Shown here: in pieces, positions 52,618 to 60,585 of the stretch | Layout of the letters: each line of letters begins with the position of its first letter | Numbering within the stretch: position 1 is the first letter of the stretch | Source: MKSF01 sp037190225 | GTDB lineage: Bacteria > Bacteroidota > Bacteroidia > Chitinophagales > Chitinophagaceae | NCBI GenBank assembly: GCA_037190225.1 | Contig: JBBCJL010000012.1 | Span: 1-64,000 of the forward strand | Length of the DNA stretch: 64,000 bases | Reading direction: 5' to 3' | Notes under the pieces: generated by a model | What the model was told of the DNA's origin: nothing | The model's database searches: none | What the model saw: only the letters and a program-made list of their open reading frames with translations | Translations under genes and position numbers: made by a program

Positions 52618-53646
52618 ATGGAAACGAGTATTTTAGACCTTCATCCCGGGCTTGTCTGGGGCTTCGCCATCACGGTCATCATTATGCTGATGCTGGACCT
52701 GGGTGTATTTAATAAAAAGAGCCATGTCGTCACTTCCAAGGAGGCCACCATCTGGTCCGTAGTCTGGATCTCGCTGGCCATGATCTTTTCGGGTGTGGTG
52801 TACTGGGTATTTAACCAGGACGCCGGCGGCCATGAGCTCGCTATTGAGAAATTCACGCAATTCCAGGCGGCTTACTGGATAGAGAAGGCCTTATCGGTAG
52901 ATAACCTTTTTGTATTCATCCTGGTGTTCTCTTTCTTTAAGGTGCCCAGGGCGCTGCATCATAAGGTGCTCTTCTGGGGGATCATCGGGGCTCTTGTGTT
53001 CCGTGCCATCTTCATCTTTGCAGGCGTGGGCATCATCAATGTGACCTACCTGCCGGATATGGAAATATTCGGACGTATGGTAAGCATCAATGTCGTGCTG
53101 ACCTTATTCGGCCTGTTCCTTATCTATGCCGGCATCAAATCCTGGGGCGGCGGTGATGACGACGAGGAAAAAGATTTCAGCAATTCTGCCGGGGCACGGC
53201 TGGTAAAGCGCCTGTACAAGGTAAGCGACAATTATGACGGTGATAAATTTTTCACCATACAGAACGGTGTAAAGATCGCTACCCCGCTCCTGGTGGTGGT
53301 TGCGGTGATCGAGTTCACGGACGTATTGTTCGCCGTGGATTCCATCCCGGCCATCTTTGCCATTTCCAAGGATCCGTTTATATTATACACCTCCAATATA
53401 TTCGCCATACTCGGGCTGCGTTCGCTGTATTTCCTGCTCTCGAACTTTATCCATATGTTCAGCAAGCTGCCCTACGGCCTGTCTGTCATCCTGACCTTTA
53501 TCGGCGTAAAGATGATCATCTCTCCCTGGTATCATATCCCATCACCGGTATCCTTAGGGATCGTAGGCGGGGTACTGTTGCTGTCGGTCATTCTTTCCAT
53601 TATCTTCCCGGAGAAAAAGGAAGAAAAGCCCGAAGCAGAGGCATAG
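52618..53646 (+). CDS. terC: TerC-family integral membrane protein
   Basis: The 342-residue protein has about nine membrane segments and the TerC hallmarks WIEKALSVDNLFVFIL, EFTDVLFAVDSIPAIF and LGLRSLYFLL with acidic residues in the membrane that could bind metal. The central cytoplasmic loop is acidic (GGGDDDEEKDFSN). It closes the operon, 41 bases after the kinase; TerC is proposed to anchor the TerD complex and to handle metal ions such as manganese or calcium. Confidence 0.95.
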   Translation: METSILDLHPGLVWGFAITVIIMLMLDLGVFNKKSHVVTSKEATIWSVVWISLAMIFSGVVYWVFNQDAGGHELAIEKFTQFQAAYWIEKALSVDNLFVFILVFSFFKVPRALHHKVLFWGIIGALVFRAIFIFAGVGIINVTYLPDMEIFGRMVSINVVLTLFGLFLIYAGIKSWGGGDDDEEKDFSNSAGARLVKRLYKVSDNYDGDKFFTIQNGVKIATPLLVVVAVIEFTDVLFAVDSIPAIFAISKDPFILYTSNIFAILGLRSLYFLLSNFIHMFSKLPYGLSVILTFIGVKMIISPWYHIPSPVSLGIVGGVLLLSVILSIIFPEKKEEKPEAEA

Positions 53647-53671
53647 CACTCATTATTGATCATTCCACAAC

Positions 53672-53706
53672 GACCGGGCGGCTGTAACAGCGTCCGGTCA
53701 TTTTTT
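53672..53706 (+). terminator. Terminator of the Ter operon
   Basis: Stem GACCGG/CCGGTC with an inner CTGT/ACAG and a following TTTTTTATTA. Confidence 0.65.
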
Positions 53707-53837
53707 ATTATAACCAAGGAGAGCGAGTAAGGCATACCCAGCTTATATCAGAGCGGTAATAACCGCTTTTCCTGAACAACTATACGCTCTGTTTGTTAAA
53801 AGTTATAGCAACCTGCATAACTATAAACTACCGTATT

Positions 53838-54548
53838 ATGAAGCATTTCTCATTCCTCTTATTCCTTTTCCTTTGCTGGAGCTGCGCATCGGTAGATACG
53901 GCAGACGAGGAGGCTGTGCCTGCTGAAACTGCCTTTACCACCGATATACTCCGGGATTTCAGGAAAGATAAGGCCGCTGCTGCAAAGAAGTACGGCGGGA
54001 AGCTGATAGAGATAGCGGGAACGATAGGTGAGATCCGTCAGCGCAAGGATAAGACCATAGTAATCCTTCATGACGGCGACCCCAAAAAGGGCAGGACCAC
54101 GTGTATCTTCAACGCTGACCAGGCAGCCGGTACCGCCCGCCTGCAACCGGGCAAAATGGTACGGGTAAAAGGTACCGGCGAATATAATACCTCTGACGAC
54201 TATACCTTAAAAGGCTGCACTGTTGTCCTGCCGGTGACCATTCCCGAACCGCAGGTGAAATATGAAGTGATCAATCTTACTTTTAACCGCAGGAGCAAGG
54301 AGGTGCGGGTCGTGGTGGACTCCTCGCTGAATAAATCAGAACTGCTGCACCTGGGAGCCTACCTCAAGAATAAAGGCGAGGAATGGTATGATAATTACTC
54401 CTGCTTCTTTTACCTGTATACCAGTCCCAATACACAGGGCCGTCCCGATGCCGCCGTTTCCTACCGGCCAAGGGTGAAGGAAGTTCCGGACCTGGATTTT
54501 AAGGGGGAAAAGTTCGAGATATTGTACATTACCTACCCGGAAAGGTAA
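53838..54548 (+). CDS. Lipoprotein with an OB-fold (tRNA_anti-like) domain
   Basis: The ATG at 53838 gives a lipoprotein signal peptide (MKHFSFLLFLFLCWSC); the longer form at 53793 would precede it with a polar front. An OB-fold segment (about 45-130, GKLIEIAGTIGEIRQRKDKT, VRVKGTGEYNTSDDYTLKGC) is like the tRNA_anti-like domain found in Bacteroidota lipoproteins. The rest is beta-rich and unrecognised. Confidence 0.72.
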   Translation: MKHFSFLLFLFLCWSCASVDTADEEAVPAETAFTTDILRDFRKDKAAAAKKYGGKLIEIAGTIGEIRQRKDKTIVILHDGDPKKGRTTCIFNADQAAGTARLQPGKMVRVKGTGEYNTSDDYTLKGCTVVLPVTIPEPQVKYEVINLTFNRRSKEVRVVVDSSLNKSELLHLGAYLKNKGEEWYDNYSCFFYLYTSPNTQGRPDAAVSYRPRVKEVPDLDFKGEKFEILYITYPER

Positions 54549-54623
54549 GGACATAAGGGGATAGCAGTTATGGTCTGCAAAAAGCTTGCATATTCAGCGC
54601 CCTGTAGCTCCCGTACCGGTAAT

Positions 54624-54728
54624 ATTCGATACACATCACGCAAGGTTCGATGTACATCACGCAAGGTTCGATGCACATCGTGCAAGGTTGCATACTCATG
54701 GTACAAGGTTACATACCAATATATTAAG
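54624..54728. repeat. Five tandem 21-bp repeats
   Basis: Units begin at 54624, 54645, 54666, 54687 and 54708; each has the form GTTCGATGTACATCACGCAA plus one G, drifting toward the right. Units 2 and 3 are closest. The plus-strand reading gives the heptad RCTSRKV and the minus-strand reading TLRDVHR. The gap 54549-54988 holds no other supported feature. Confidence 0.85.
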
Positions 54729-54988
54729 GTAATACCGGAAGATCCGGAGATGCTTACCGACTCCCGGCAGGTACAGTTACGGGAGGACGAAGTTGCGCGA
54801 CAGGACACCAGGTTTACCGGGGCGGGCGCCCACCCTGCCGCCGGAAGCGGCAAGGGGACAAAGTAACAGCAAGCGCAAGCTGTACCCTGGCGCATCAAAA
54901 AAGGCCTGTACGCTGCATATTGCTGGTACAGGACTGCTATGGAGGGGTGCGTGTTTTCATAACCTGTCAGGATTGTGGGGTTAAAAGG

Positions 54989-55147
54989 TTATGGTTCCGG
55001 TTCGTCTTCCTGCCGGTACTGTTGCAATGCGGCCAGTTGCCACCCAGCCGCATCCGGCAGATAGGCCGGCTGGGTAGCCAGGTAGGTCAGGAGGCTTCCG
55101 AAGTTGGACAGGTTGATAAAGTGCCCTGTTTCAAATCTGCTTGCCAC
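54989..55147 (-). pseudogene. Short gene or N-terminal remnant (52 codons)
   Basis: From a GTG at 55147 the minus strand reads VASRFETGHFINLSNF, LLTYLATQPAYLPDAAGWQL and stops at 54989. The opening resembles a family of short Bacteroidota proteins of unknown function that start with a TGHAINVANF-like segment, as I recall. It is shorter than those, so I read it as truncated. It ends 90 bases beyond the region with the 21-bp repeats. Confidence 0.4.
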
Positions 55148-55307
55148 AGTCTGTCAGTTTTAAAGGTGAGAAAATATTGTTACAGTAACGCTACATTAAA
55201 TACAACAAATACTTAATATAATTATTACAGGCTATTTTATGATTAAGAAATAAATAATGTTTATGGAGAAGCTTTCAGAGTAGGTACCCTTATAGTGAAA
55301 TTAAAAA

Positions 55308-55583
55308 ATGCGTATTTATACGTATTTTTTAATTTAAATATATTTTATAAGTTTGCTGCTGATTTGTGATGAGGTTACGGGTGCCATATGCTAGTGTTTT
55401 AAGGTAATGAAGTTGAAAAAATAAACATTTATAAACATTTATTTTTTTACAATACCATATATACTTGCTGCTGATTTGTAATCTTGCGTATAGATTACTA
55501 CAATAACAAATAGACCAGTAATAATTACAAATGTTTAAATTTTTGCTTATTTAAGAGTAGGCGGCAACCTAAACAAATAACGA
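55308..55583 (+). promoter_or_regulatory. AT-rich leader in front of cassette gene A
   Basis: Two parts recur in front of gene B: 55308-55364 matches 59003-59060 (ATACGTATTTT, TATTTTATAAGTTTG, CTGATTTG) and 55531-55583 matches 59074-59125 (GTTTAAA, GCTTATTTA, GGCGG, CTAAA, ACGA). An extra insert of about 110 bases, with a second TGCTGCTGATTTG, separates them here. No gene is seen. Confidence 0.6.
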
Positions 55584-55584
55584 T

Positions 55585-57711
55585 ATGTATACACAATCTG
55601 ACAAAGACAACTTTTTTGAAGCAATTGAATCTCTTAAAAAATATAGAAGGGCAGACTTAATTGACGAAAAAGGCAAAAATCTATTGCAAGTCTTATATAC
55701 GGACTTGCTTCCAAATGACCATATATTAAAAAGAAGTACAAAAGAAAACACAACATTTTTAATTGGACGAAAAGGAACAGGGAAGTCAACAATATTTTTA
55801 AGAATTGAACAAGAATTAAGAAAATCAGACAAATATTTACCTTGTTACCTAGATGTAAAAACTATCTATGAATTGGCTCAAACCGAATATGTAAACTTCG
55901 ACTATTTATCAGATTACTTACCAGAAAAAATAATAAAAAAATATTTAATTGAAAGGAGTTTCTTACAAAGTGTTCTTAAAAGAATTGCTGAAGAAATCGA
56001 CTTAAAATATAATAATTGGTTTGAAAAAATCAAACAATTTTTAGGTTCTACAAAAGCAGATGAACTCAAAAGTAAAATTGCAAAACTTAAACGACAAATT
56101 GAGGACAATGAAATACTTAAAGAGATTGAAATTCCTATTATCAAAAACATTTCTTTAAAAAGAAAAAAAGAAGAAGAAAAATCATCCGAAACATCACATT
56201 CTAATGATGACAGTATTAGTTTAAATGTCGATACAGTTAGTCCAAAATTAAACTTGACTGCTTCAAGTAAACAAGGAGAGTCTGAATCTTCTAAAAATAC
56301 ATCAGAAATTGAAGAAAATTTTTCTGCCATATTTTTACAAGTTTTTCAGATTAAATCTTTTATAGAAGAACTAAAAGAAATACTTGTATGTGTTAAGATA
56401 AGGCATATTGTAGTTTTATTAGATGATTTTTCAGAAATCGATGATTTTGCAATTAAAACTTTTGTAGATACTATATTAGCACCTCTTAATAATTGGTCTG
56501 ATGAATTTATAAAATTCAAAATTGCAGCCTATCCAAACCGTATATATTATGGTAAAATTGACCCAGGAAAGGTTGACACAATTAATCTTGATTTTTATAA
56601 TTTGTATTCCGAATTTGACAGAAATAAAATGGAGGAAGGTGCCATTGACTTTACAAGGAGGTTAATAGAAACAAGAGTTATGCACTTTGTTGGTAAGGGA
56701 GCAAATGTTTTCTTTGATATTTCAAGAAATTCAATTGATGAATATTATGAATTAATATTTCAAACATCAATGAATGTTCCAAGAATCATTGGCTATATTC
56801 TTTCTTATTGCTATCAAAGTAAAATCATTTACGACAAACCAATTAACAAGTCAGATATTGAGGCGGCTGCAAATCGTTATTATGAAGAAAAGATTGAGCC
56901 TTTTTTTCATAAAACAACCTATTCATTATTATCAATAAATGAAAAAATTGATACCCTACAATTAAGAGACTTACTTCAAATATTTGTAAATAAGATGATT
57001 GAAGTAAAAAGAAAAATAACAATTGGAGAATATTCTAGTGAAGCATACATTCCGACATTCCCATATGCCAGTCATTTTCACTTTGACATTTCCTTAGAAA
57101 CATTTTTAAAAACATTAGAATTAAATTTCTTTATTTCTAAGTATACCGAAATGAGTGATAAAGATGGAAAAAATTCAGCAATTTTTTGTTTAAACTACGG
57201 GTTAGCCCAGAAACATAATTTGCTTTGGGGAAAACCTAAAGGCACTAAACACAGAAAATACTTTATAGAACGTCCATTCAATTTCAATGTTCTTTTAAAA
57301 GAATTTTTAGCAACAAGCAAAAGTATTCATTGCTCAAATGAAGAATGTAATCAAAGTTTTACACAAGAACAACTTCCGTTATTAGAATTTTCCGAATTCA
57401 AATGCAATAAATGTAGACATCAAGTTATTATTGAGCCAATTTCTAAAGAAATAAGCGAAGAATTACAAAAAATTGAAAAAAACAATCTATTAAACACTTC
57501 CGACATTGAAATAGTAAGTGAACTTTCAAAAATTGATAATGCCGTACAAGCTAAGGAAATTGCGGAAGAATTAGACATATCTTCTCAATCAATAGCTCAA
57601 CGAAGTAGGAAATTAGATTTACAAAAGGGTTTAATAAAAAGACACAATACAACACCTAAAACTTATGAATTAACAGAACTTGCTAAGAAAATTTATAACT
57701 CTAAAAAATAA
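55585..57711 (+). CDS. P-loop ATPase with zinc ribbon and winged helix (AT-rich accessory gene)
   Basis: The 708-residue protein has Walker A LIGRKGTGKSTI (about residue 52), a coiled-coil/acidic insert (about 140-245), Walker B HIVVLLDDFSEID (about 273), a zinc ribbon (CSNEECNQSF ... CNKCRHQV, about 585-615) and a C-terminal winged helix (AEELDISSQSIAQRSRKLDL). It looks like an AAA/ORC-type or STAND-like ATPase that may act in defence; the precise family is unknown to me. It is far richer in A and T than the neighbours, with lysine and isoleucine codons ending in A, which suggests transfer. Confidence 0.75.
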   Translation: MYTQSDKDNFFEAIESLKKYRRADLIDEKGKNLLQVLYTDLLPNDHILKRSTKENTTFLIGRKGTGKSTIFLRIEQELRKSDKYLPCYLDVKTIYELAQTEYVNFDYLSDYLPEKIIKKYLIERSFLQSVLKRIAEEIDLKYNNWFEKIKQFLGSTKADELKSKIAKLKRQIEDNEILKEIEIPIIKNISLKRKKEEEKSSETSHSNDDSISLNVDTVSPKLNLTASSKQGESESSKNTSEIEENFSAIFLQVFQIKSFIEELKEILVCVKIRHIVVLLDDFSEIDDFAIKTFVDTILAPLNNWSDEFIKFKIAAYPNRIYYGKIDPGKVDTINLDFYNLYSEFDRNKMEEGAIDFTRRLIETRVMHFVGKGANVFFDISRNSIDEYYELIFQTSMNVPRIIGYILSYCYQSKIIYDKPINKSDIEAAANRYYEEKIEPFFHKTTYSLLSINEKIDTLQLRDLLQIFVNKMIEVKRKITIGEYSSEAYIPTFPYASHFHFDISLETFLKTLELNFFISKYTEMSDKDGKNSAIFCLNYGLAQKHNLLWGKPKGTKHRKYFIERPFNFNVLLKEFLATSKSIHCSNEECNQSFTQEQLPLLEFSEFKCNKCRHQVIIEPISKEISEELQKIEKNNLLNTSDIEIVSELSKIDNAVQAKEIAEELDISSQSIAQRSRKLDLQKGLIKRHNTTPKTYELTELAKKIYNSKK

Positions 57712-57718
57712 TGGACAG

Positions 57719-57804
57719 CCGCTAACAAGGTATTGCCAAAAGCGGTACTTACAGGACGGCTTCGATTGGACCTTTTTGTAAGGTTAAACTTTTGAGTGAC
57801 CGCC
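57719..57804 (+). repeat. Tail of cassette A, attC-like, right arm lost
   Basis: Starts 8 bases after the stop codon with CCGCTAACA. It shares CGGCTTCGATTGGACCTTTT-like sequence with the tail of gene B. Left-arm GCGGTACTT can pair with GAGTGACCGC at the right, after which the sequence changes to unrelated DNA. Consistent with a truncated long hairpin site. Confidence 0.5.
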
Positions 57805-57855
57805 AGTCTGGATCTCCGAAATCTACCTCTACGCCAAACCCCGATCGGGAACCCC

Positions 57856-58071
57856 TCACTCCTCCCCGGTAGCCTCCGGCTCCTCCTCTTCTTCCAACAG
57901 CTCTATAAGGACCATTACCGCCGTGACGGTACCGCTTAAATCCGACATGCTTTCCGGCGGGTAAAAATTGATATAGTGCAGCAGCAGCCGGCGAAGGCCG
58001 CTGCTAATCTGCCGCGCCTGGTAGGGCGCTATCCACCGGCGCAGCAGCTTTTGTTGCTTTGATCTTTTCAT
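57856..58071 (-). CDS. Small acidic-tail protein next to the SymE-like gene
   Basis: The 71-residue protein starts with a basic stretch (MKRSKQQKLLRRW), a middle helix (LRRLLLHYINFYPPESMSD) and ends EEEEEPEATGEE. Its ATG overlaps the stop of the SymE-like gene (58068-58071, ATGA), so the pair is co-translated. I do not recognise a family; partner of the toxin-like gene by context only. Confidence 0.65.
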   Translation of the reverse strand: MKRSKQQKLLRRWIAPYQARQISSGLRRLLLHYINFYPPESMSDLSGTVTAVMVLIELLEEEEEPEATGEE

Positions 58072-58325
58072 AAAACATTGTCTTTTAACTGTCCGGCGGT
58101 GACATAGCCGGGGATGACGGTGATGGTGATGTGCTGGTACCGGTGCTTTATGCGGATGTATTGCCCGGGTCTGAACCCGCTGTCCTGCAGCCAGCGGCCG
58201 CAGAGCCGGATATCGGGAAATATGGCGCAGTGGCCGGTCTGCCGCTCAAAGAAGCGCCTGCATATCCGCATTTTTCTTATCTTAGCGGTACCGGCGGCGG
58301 GTGGTGTGTGGGTATCAGGTTGCAT
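58068..58325 (-). CDS. SymE-like toxin-fold protein
   Basis: I chose the ATG at 58325 (MQPDTHTPPAAGTAK). The 85-residue protein ends in a swapped-hairpin/SymE-type segment: DIRLCGRWLQDSGFRPGQYI and RIKHRYQHITITVIPGY, which matches the SymE consensus (L-x-G-x-W-L-x-x-A-G-F). SymE in E. coli is an SOS-induced RNA-binding toxin controlled by an antisense RNA; Bacteroidota homologues are poorly studied. Confidence 0.75.
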   Translation of the reverse strand: MQPDTHTPPAAGTAKIRKMRICRRFFERQTGHCAIFPDIRLCGRWLQDSGFRPGQYIRIKHRYQHITITVIPGYVTAGQLKDNVL

Positions 58326-58472
58326 AGGTAATGTGTTTTTAATGATACTGCAAAGCACGGCTTATGCAGGGGCATATACCAGTCAGTCCGGGAATAATTT
58401 AGCCGCTGCGGGCGGATATTTTACCGGTAATTTATTCTGCCCGGCGATTAGATAATTTTAAATCAAATTTGT

Positions 58473-58480
58473 TAAATTTG
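58473..58480 (+). promoter_or_regulatory. Minus-7 box TAAATTTG for the XRE gene
   Basis: Exact TAnnTTTG match; predicted transcript start near 58487, inside the first in-frame ATG at 58486, which favours the ATG at 58504. Confidence 0.5.
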
Positions 58481-58503
58481 CCATTATGACGAACACTATT
58501 GCT

Positions 58504-58905
58504 ATGGAACATAAAAAGATACACGAAGGACGCAATGTAAAACGGTTCCGCGAGATGTTGGGCATCAAGCAGGAGGCGCTGGCCTATGAGCTGGGCGACG
58601 ACTGGAACCAGAAAAAGATCTCCCTGCTGGAAACCAAAGAAACTATTGACCTGCCGCTGCTCCGGCAGATATCAGACGCTTTAAAGATACCCGTAGAAGC
58701 CTTCCAGAATTTTGATGAGGAACAGGCGATTAATATTATTGCAAGTACATTCAATGATAGTGCAACAGGCGTAATTGTTAACAACTATAATCCCGTTGAA
58801 AAAATTATCCATCTACACGAAGAAAAGATTGCCTTGTACGAAAGGATGCTGAAAGAGAAAGATGAGATGATGACGCGATTGGAAAAGTTGATAGAAAGGA
58901 AGTAA
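58504..58905 (+). CDS. XRE-type helix-turn-helix regulator with coiled-coil tail
   Basis: The protein of 133 residues (139 if ATG 58486 is used) has an HTH_3 domain (NVKRFREMLGIKQEALAYEL ... KISLLETKETIDLPLLRQI), then a linker and a coiled coil (EKIALYERMLKEKDEMMTRL). Bacteroidota XRE regulators of this layout are common. It is divergent from the SymE-like gene pair and may control it; this is inferred from position. GC content is like the host, unlike cassette genes A and B. Confidence 0.85.
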   Translation: MEHKKIHEGRNVKRFREMLGIKQEALAYELGDDWNQKKISLLETKETIDLPLLRQISDALKIPVEAFQNFDEEQAINIIASTFNDSATGVIVNNYNPVEKIIHLHEEKIALYERMLKEKDEMMTRLEKLIERK

Positions 58906-58933
58906 CAGCACAGTCAGTAATATACTTAATATA

Positions 58934-58965
58934 AAAGGACGTACCGCTGTCGCGGTACGTCCTTT
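58934..58965 (+). terminator. Terminator after the XRE gene
   Basis: Stem AAAGGACGTACCGC/GCGGTACGTCCTTT with a 4-base loop. Confidence 0.75.
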
Positions 58966-59002
58966 GCTTGGTATAGCTGTCATTTCCCGGAAGTAATAAA
59001 TT

Positions 59003-59125
59003 CCGTATAAATACGTATTTTATTTTTTAAGAATATTTTATAGGTTTGTGAGGCTGATTGTAAATATTTATAAGCGTTTAAAGTTGCGCTTATTTACAAG
59101 TTAGCGGTCAGCTAAAAAAAACGAC
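59003..59125 (+). promoter_or_regulatory. AT-rich leader in front of cassette gene B
   Basis: Same elements as the leader of gene A, ending in GTTAGCGGT at 59100-59108. That 9-mer is the exact complement of ACCGCTAAC at 59693-59701 just past gene B. A small inverted repeat GTAAATA...AAGCG/CGCTTATTTAC also lies here. Confidence 0.6.
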
Positions 59126-59151
59126 ACAGTAAGAAAAGAAACAATTGACAA

Positions 59152-59700
59152 ATGAGAATTTTAGCAGAGACAGAACGATTAATTTTAAGAGAATTAGAAT
59201 ACACGGACGAGAATGACTTATTCGAAATGGACTCTGACCCAGAAGTTCATCTGTTTATTGAAAATAATCCTGTAAAATCAATTGACGAAATAACAAAAGT
59301 GATTGAAATGCTTAAAAAGCAATACAAGGAAAATGGAATTGCTCGTTGGGCTGTAATTGACAAATTAACAAACGAATGTATTGGTTGGTCAGGACTAAAA
59401 TATTTTAACCAACCATTAAATAAACACAACAATTTTTACGAACTAGGTTATAGGTTTAAGAAAAAACATTGGGGGAAAGGTTTTGCTACAGAATCTTCAA
59501 TCGCAATTTTGGACTATGGATTTGCAAACTTAAATGTTGATAAAATTTTTGCTATAACTGATCCGAAAAATGTAAATTCAAAAAAGGTGTTGACTAAATT
59601 GGGTTTTGATTTTCAAGAAACTTTTGACTATGAAGGCGACCCAACAGATTGGTTTGAATTGAAAAAGACAACTTGGGAAAATAAAAAGCCGAACCGCTAA
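59152..59700 (+). CDS. GNAT acetyltransferase, RimJ/RimL type (AT-rich accessory gene)
   Basis: The 182-residue protein has the N-terminal ETERLILRELEYTDENDLFE, acetyl-CoA loop region YRFKKKHWGKGFATESSIAI and DPKNVNSKKVLTKLGF. It probably acetylates an N-terminus or a small amine, substrate unknown; related proteins include antibiotic-modifying enzymes. Its base composition matches gene A, not the host genes, and it sits between attC-like ends. Confidence 0.9.
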   Translation: MRILAETERLILRELEYTDENDLFEMDSDPEVHLFIENNPVKSIDEITKVIEMLKKQYKENGIARWAVIDKLTNECIGWSGLKYFNQPLNKHNNFYELGYRFKKKHWGKGFATESSIAILDYGFANLNVDKIFAITDPKNVNSKKVLTKLGFDFQETFDYEGDPTDWFELKKTTWENKKPNR

Positions 59701-59830
59701 CAGCAGTTTGGGAAAATGGCGGGTTAAGTGCTAAATTCAACGGCAGTTCTTCGATTGAACTTTTGTGCAAAACTGAACATTAGTGCTTCGATTTCCGCCA
59801 CTTCGCCAAGCTGCAAACCGTTATCTGCAA
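59693..59830 (+). repeat. Tail of cassette B, attC-like long imperfect palindrome
   Basis: Begins ACCGCTAACAGCAGTTTGG and ends CTGCAAACCGTTATC. Left-arm TAACAGCAGTTTGG and ATGGCGG pair with CCGCCA, CCAAGCTGCAAACCGTTA on the right, with mismatches and bulges. The middle has CTTCGATTGAACTTTTGT, shared with cassette A. Confidence 0.55.
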
Positions 59831-59904
59831 GCCGTCTAAATGTATCGTCCTAAAATAGGTTGACTAAAAATTAAACAAAAAACAGTATCTGATAGCTCTT
59901 AAAA

Positions 59905-60495
59905 ATGAAAAAAAGAATTTTAATTTTTACACTAATCCTAATAGCGATCCAAGGGTTCTCACAAGTCAAAACGGCTTCCAACAACCCAGAATACCTCCCC
60001 GCAACAGATACGTCAAAAACAAACAAAAGTTTGAAGAATGTAAGCACAAGCGAATTAAGAGCATTTGAAATAAAAACATCCAACCCTCTGTATTACCTGC
60101 TTGGAAAAGAAGTGTTTGGAAAAGAAGCTTTTGACTTCACAAGTTCTTTAGGCATTGCGGAAGGGGAATCTTTTCAAGATATCCGGCATCTTCAATATTT
60201 CGCTTCAGGAGTAGAAATAGTTTACAATGTAAAGGATGAAAAAATAACGTCTATATTTCTTCTTGCTCCGAATTACAATAATTGGTACGAACCTTACACA
60301 GGCAAATTACCCTTCGGATTAAATTGGAATATGACCAAAAGTGAAGTAGAGCATATAATCGGATACGGCACCGAACGTCAACTAATGAGTGATATCTTTT
60401 ACCAATATAAACATCATAAAATTGAGATAGCTTATTTTAAAGGCAGTGAAAATCCAAAAATGGAATCCATTCAAATTCGGGATTTTGAAGAATAA
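59905..60495 (+). CDS. Exported protein, possibly toxin-immunity related
   Basis: The 196-residue protein has a signal peptide (MKKRILIFTLILIAIQGFSQ) and a mature part with LPFGLNWNMTKSEVEHIIGY. That segment resembles a recurring motif in immunity-like and other small Bacteroidota secreted proteins. It lies next to a decayed gene start and the Rhs-tip region. Confidence 0.6.
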   Translation: MKKRILIFTLILIAIQGFSQVKTASNNPEYLPATDTSKTNKSLKNVSTSELRAFEIKTSNPLYYLLGKEVFGKEAFDFTSSLGIAEGESFQDIRHLQYFASGVEIVYNVKDEKITSIFLLAPNYNNWYEPYTGKLPFGLNWNMTKSEVEHIIGYGTERQLMSDIFYQYKHHKIEIAYFKGSENPKMESIQIRDFEE

Positions 60496-60513
60496 TTTAA
60501 AAAAAGAATTTCG

Positions 60514-60585
60514 ATGAAGTTAAAATACATCCAAATATTATTAGCTGTCTGGATTATGGGTACTTACAGCTCAATATTATTTTAA
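60514..60585 (+). pseudogene. Signal-peptide fragment of a lost gene
   Basis: 23 codons read MKLKYIQILLAVWIMGTYSS and ILF before a stop; this is a signal-peptide-like start without a mature protein. It overlaps the 3' end of the gene on the other strand by 9 bases. Confidence 0.4.

Noticed and set aside
54624..54728. CRISPR array
   Set aside because: Units are directly adjacent with no spacers, and no cas gene is present.
54533..54898. Minus-strand ORF across the 21-bp repeats
   Set aside because: The repeats keep both strands open by themselves; outside them the sequence looks random.
59693..59830. Classical integron attC site
   Set aside because: The core sequences GCTAAC/GTTATC do not fit GTTRRRY/RYYYAAC and no integrase is in the window; kept only as an attC-like structure.
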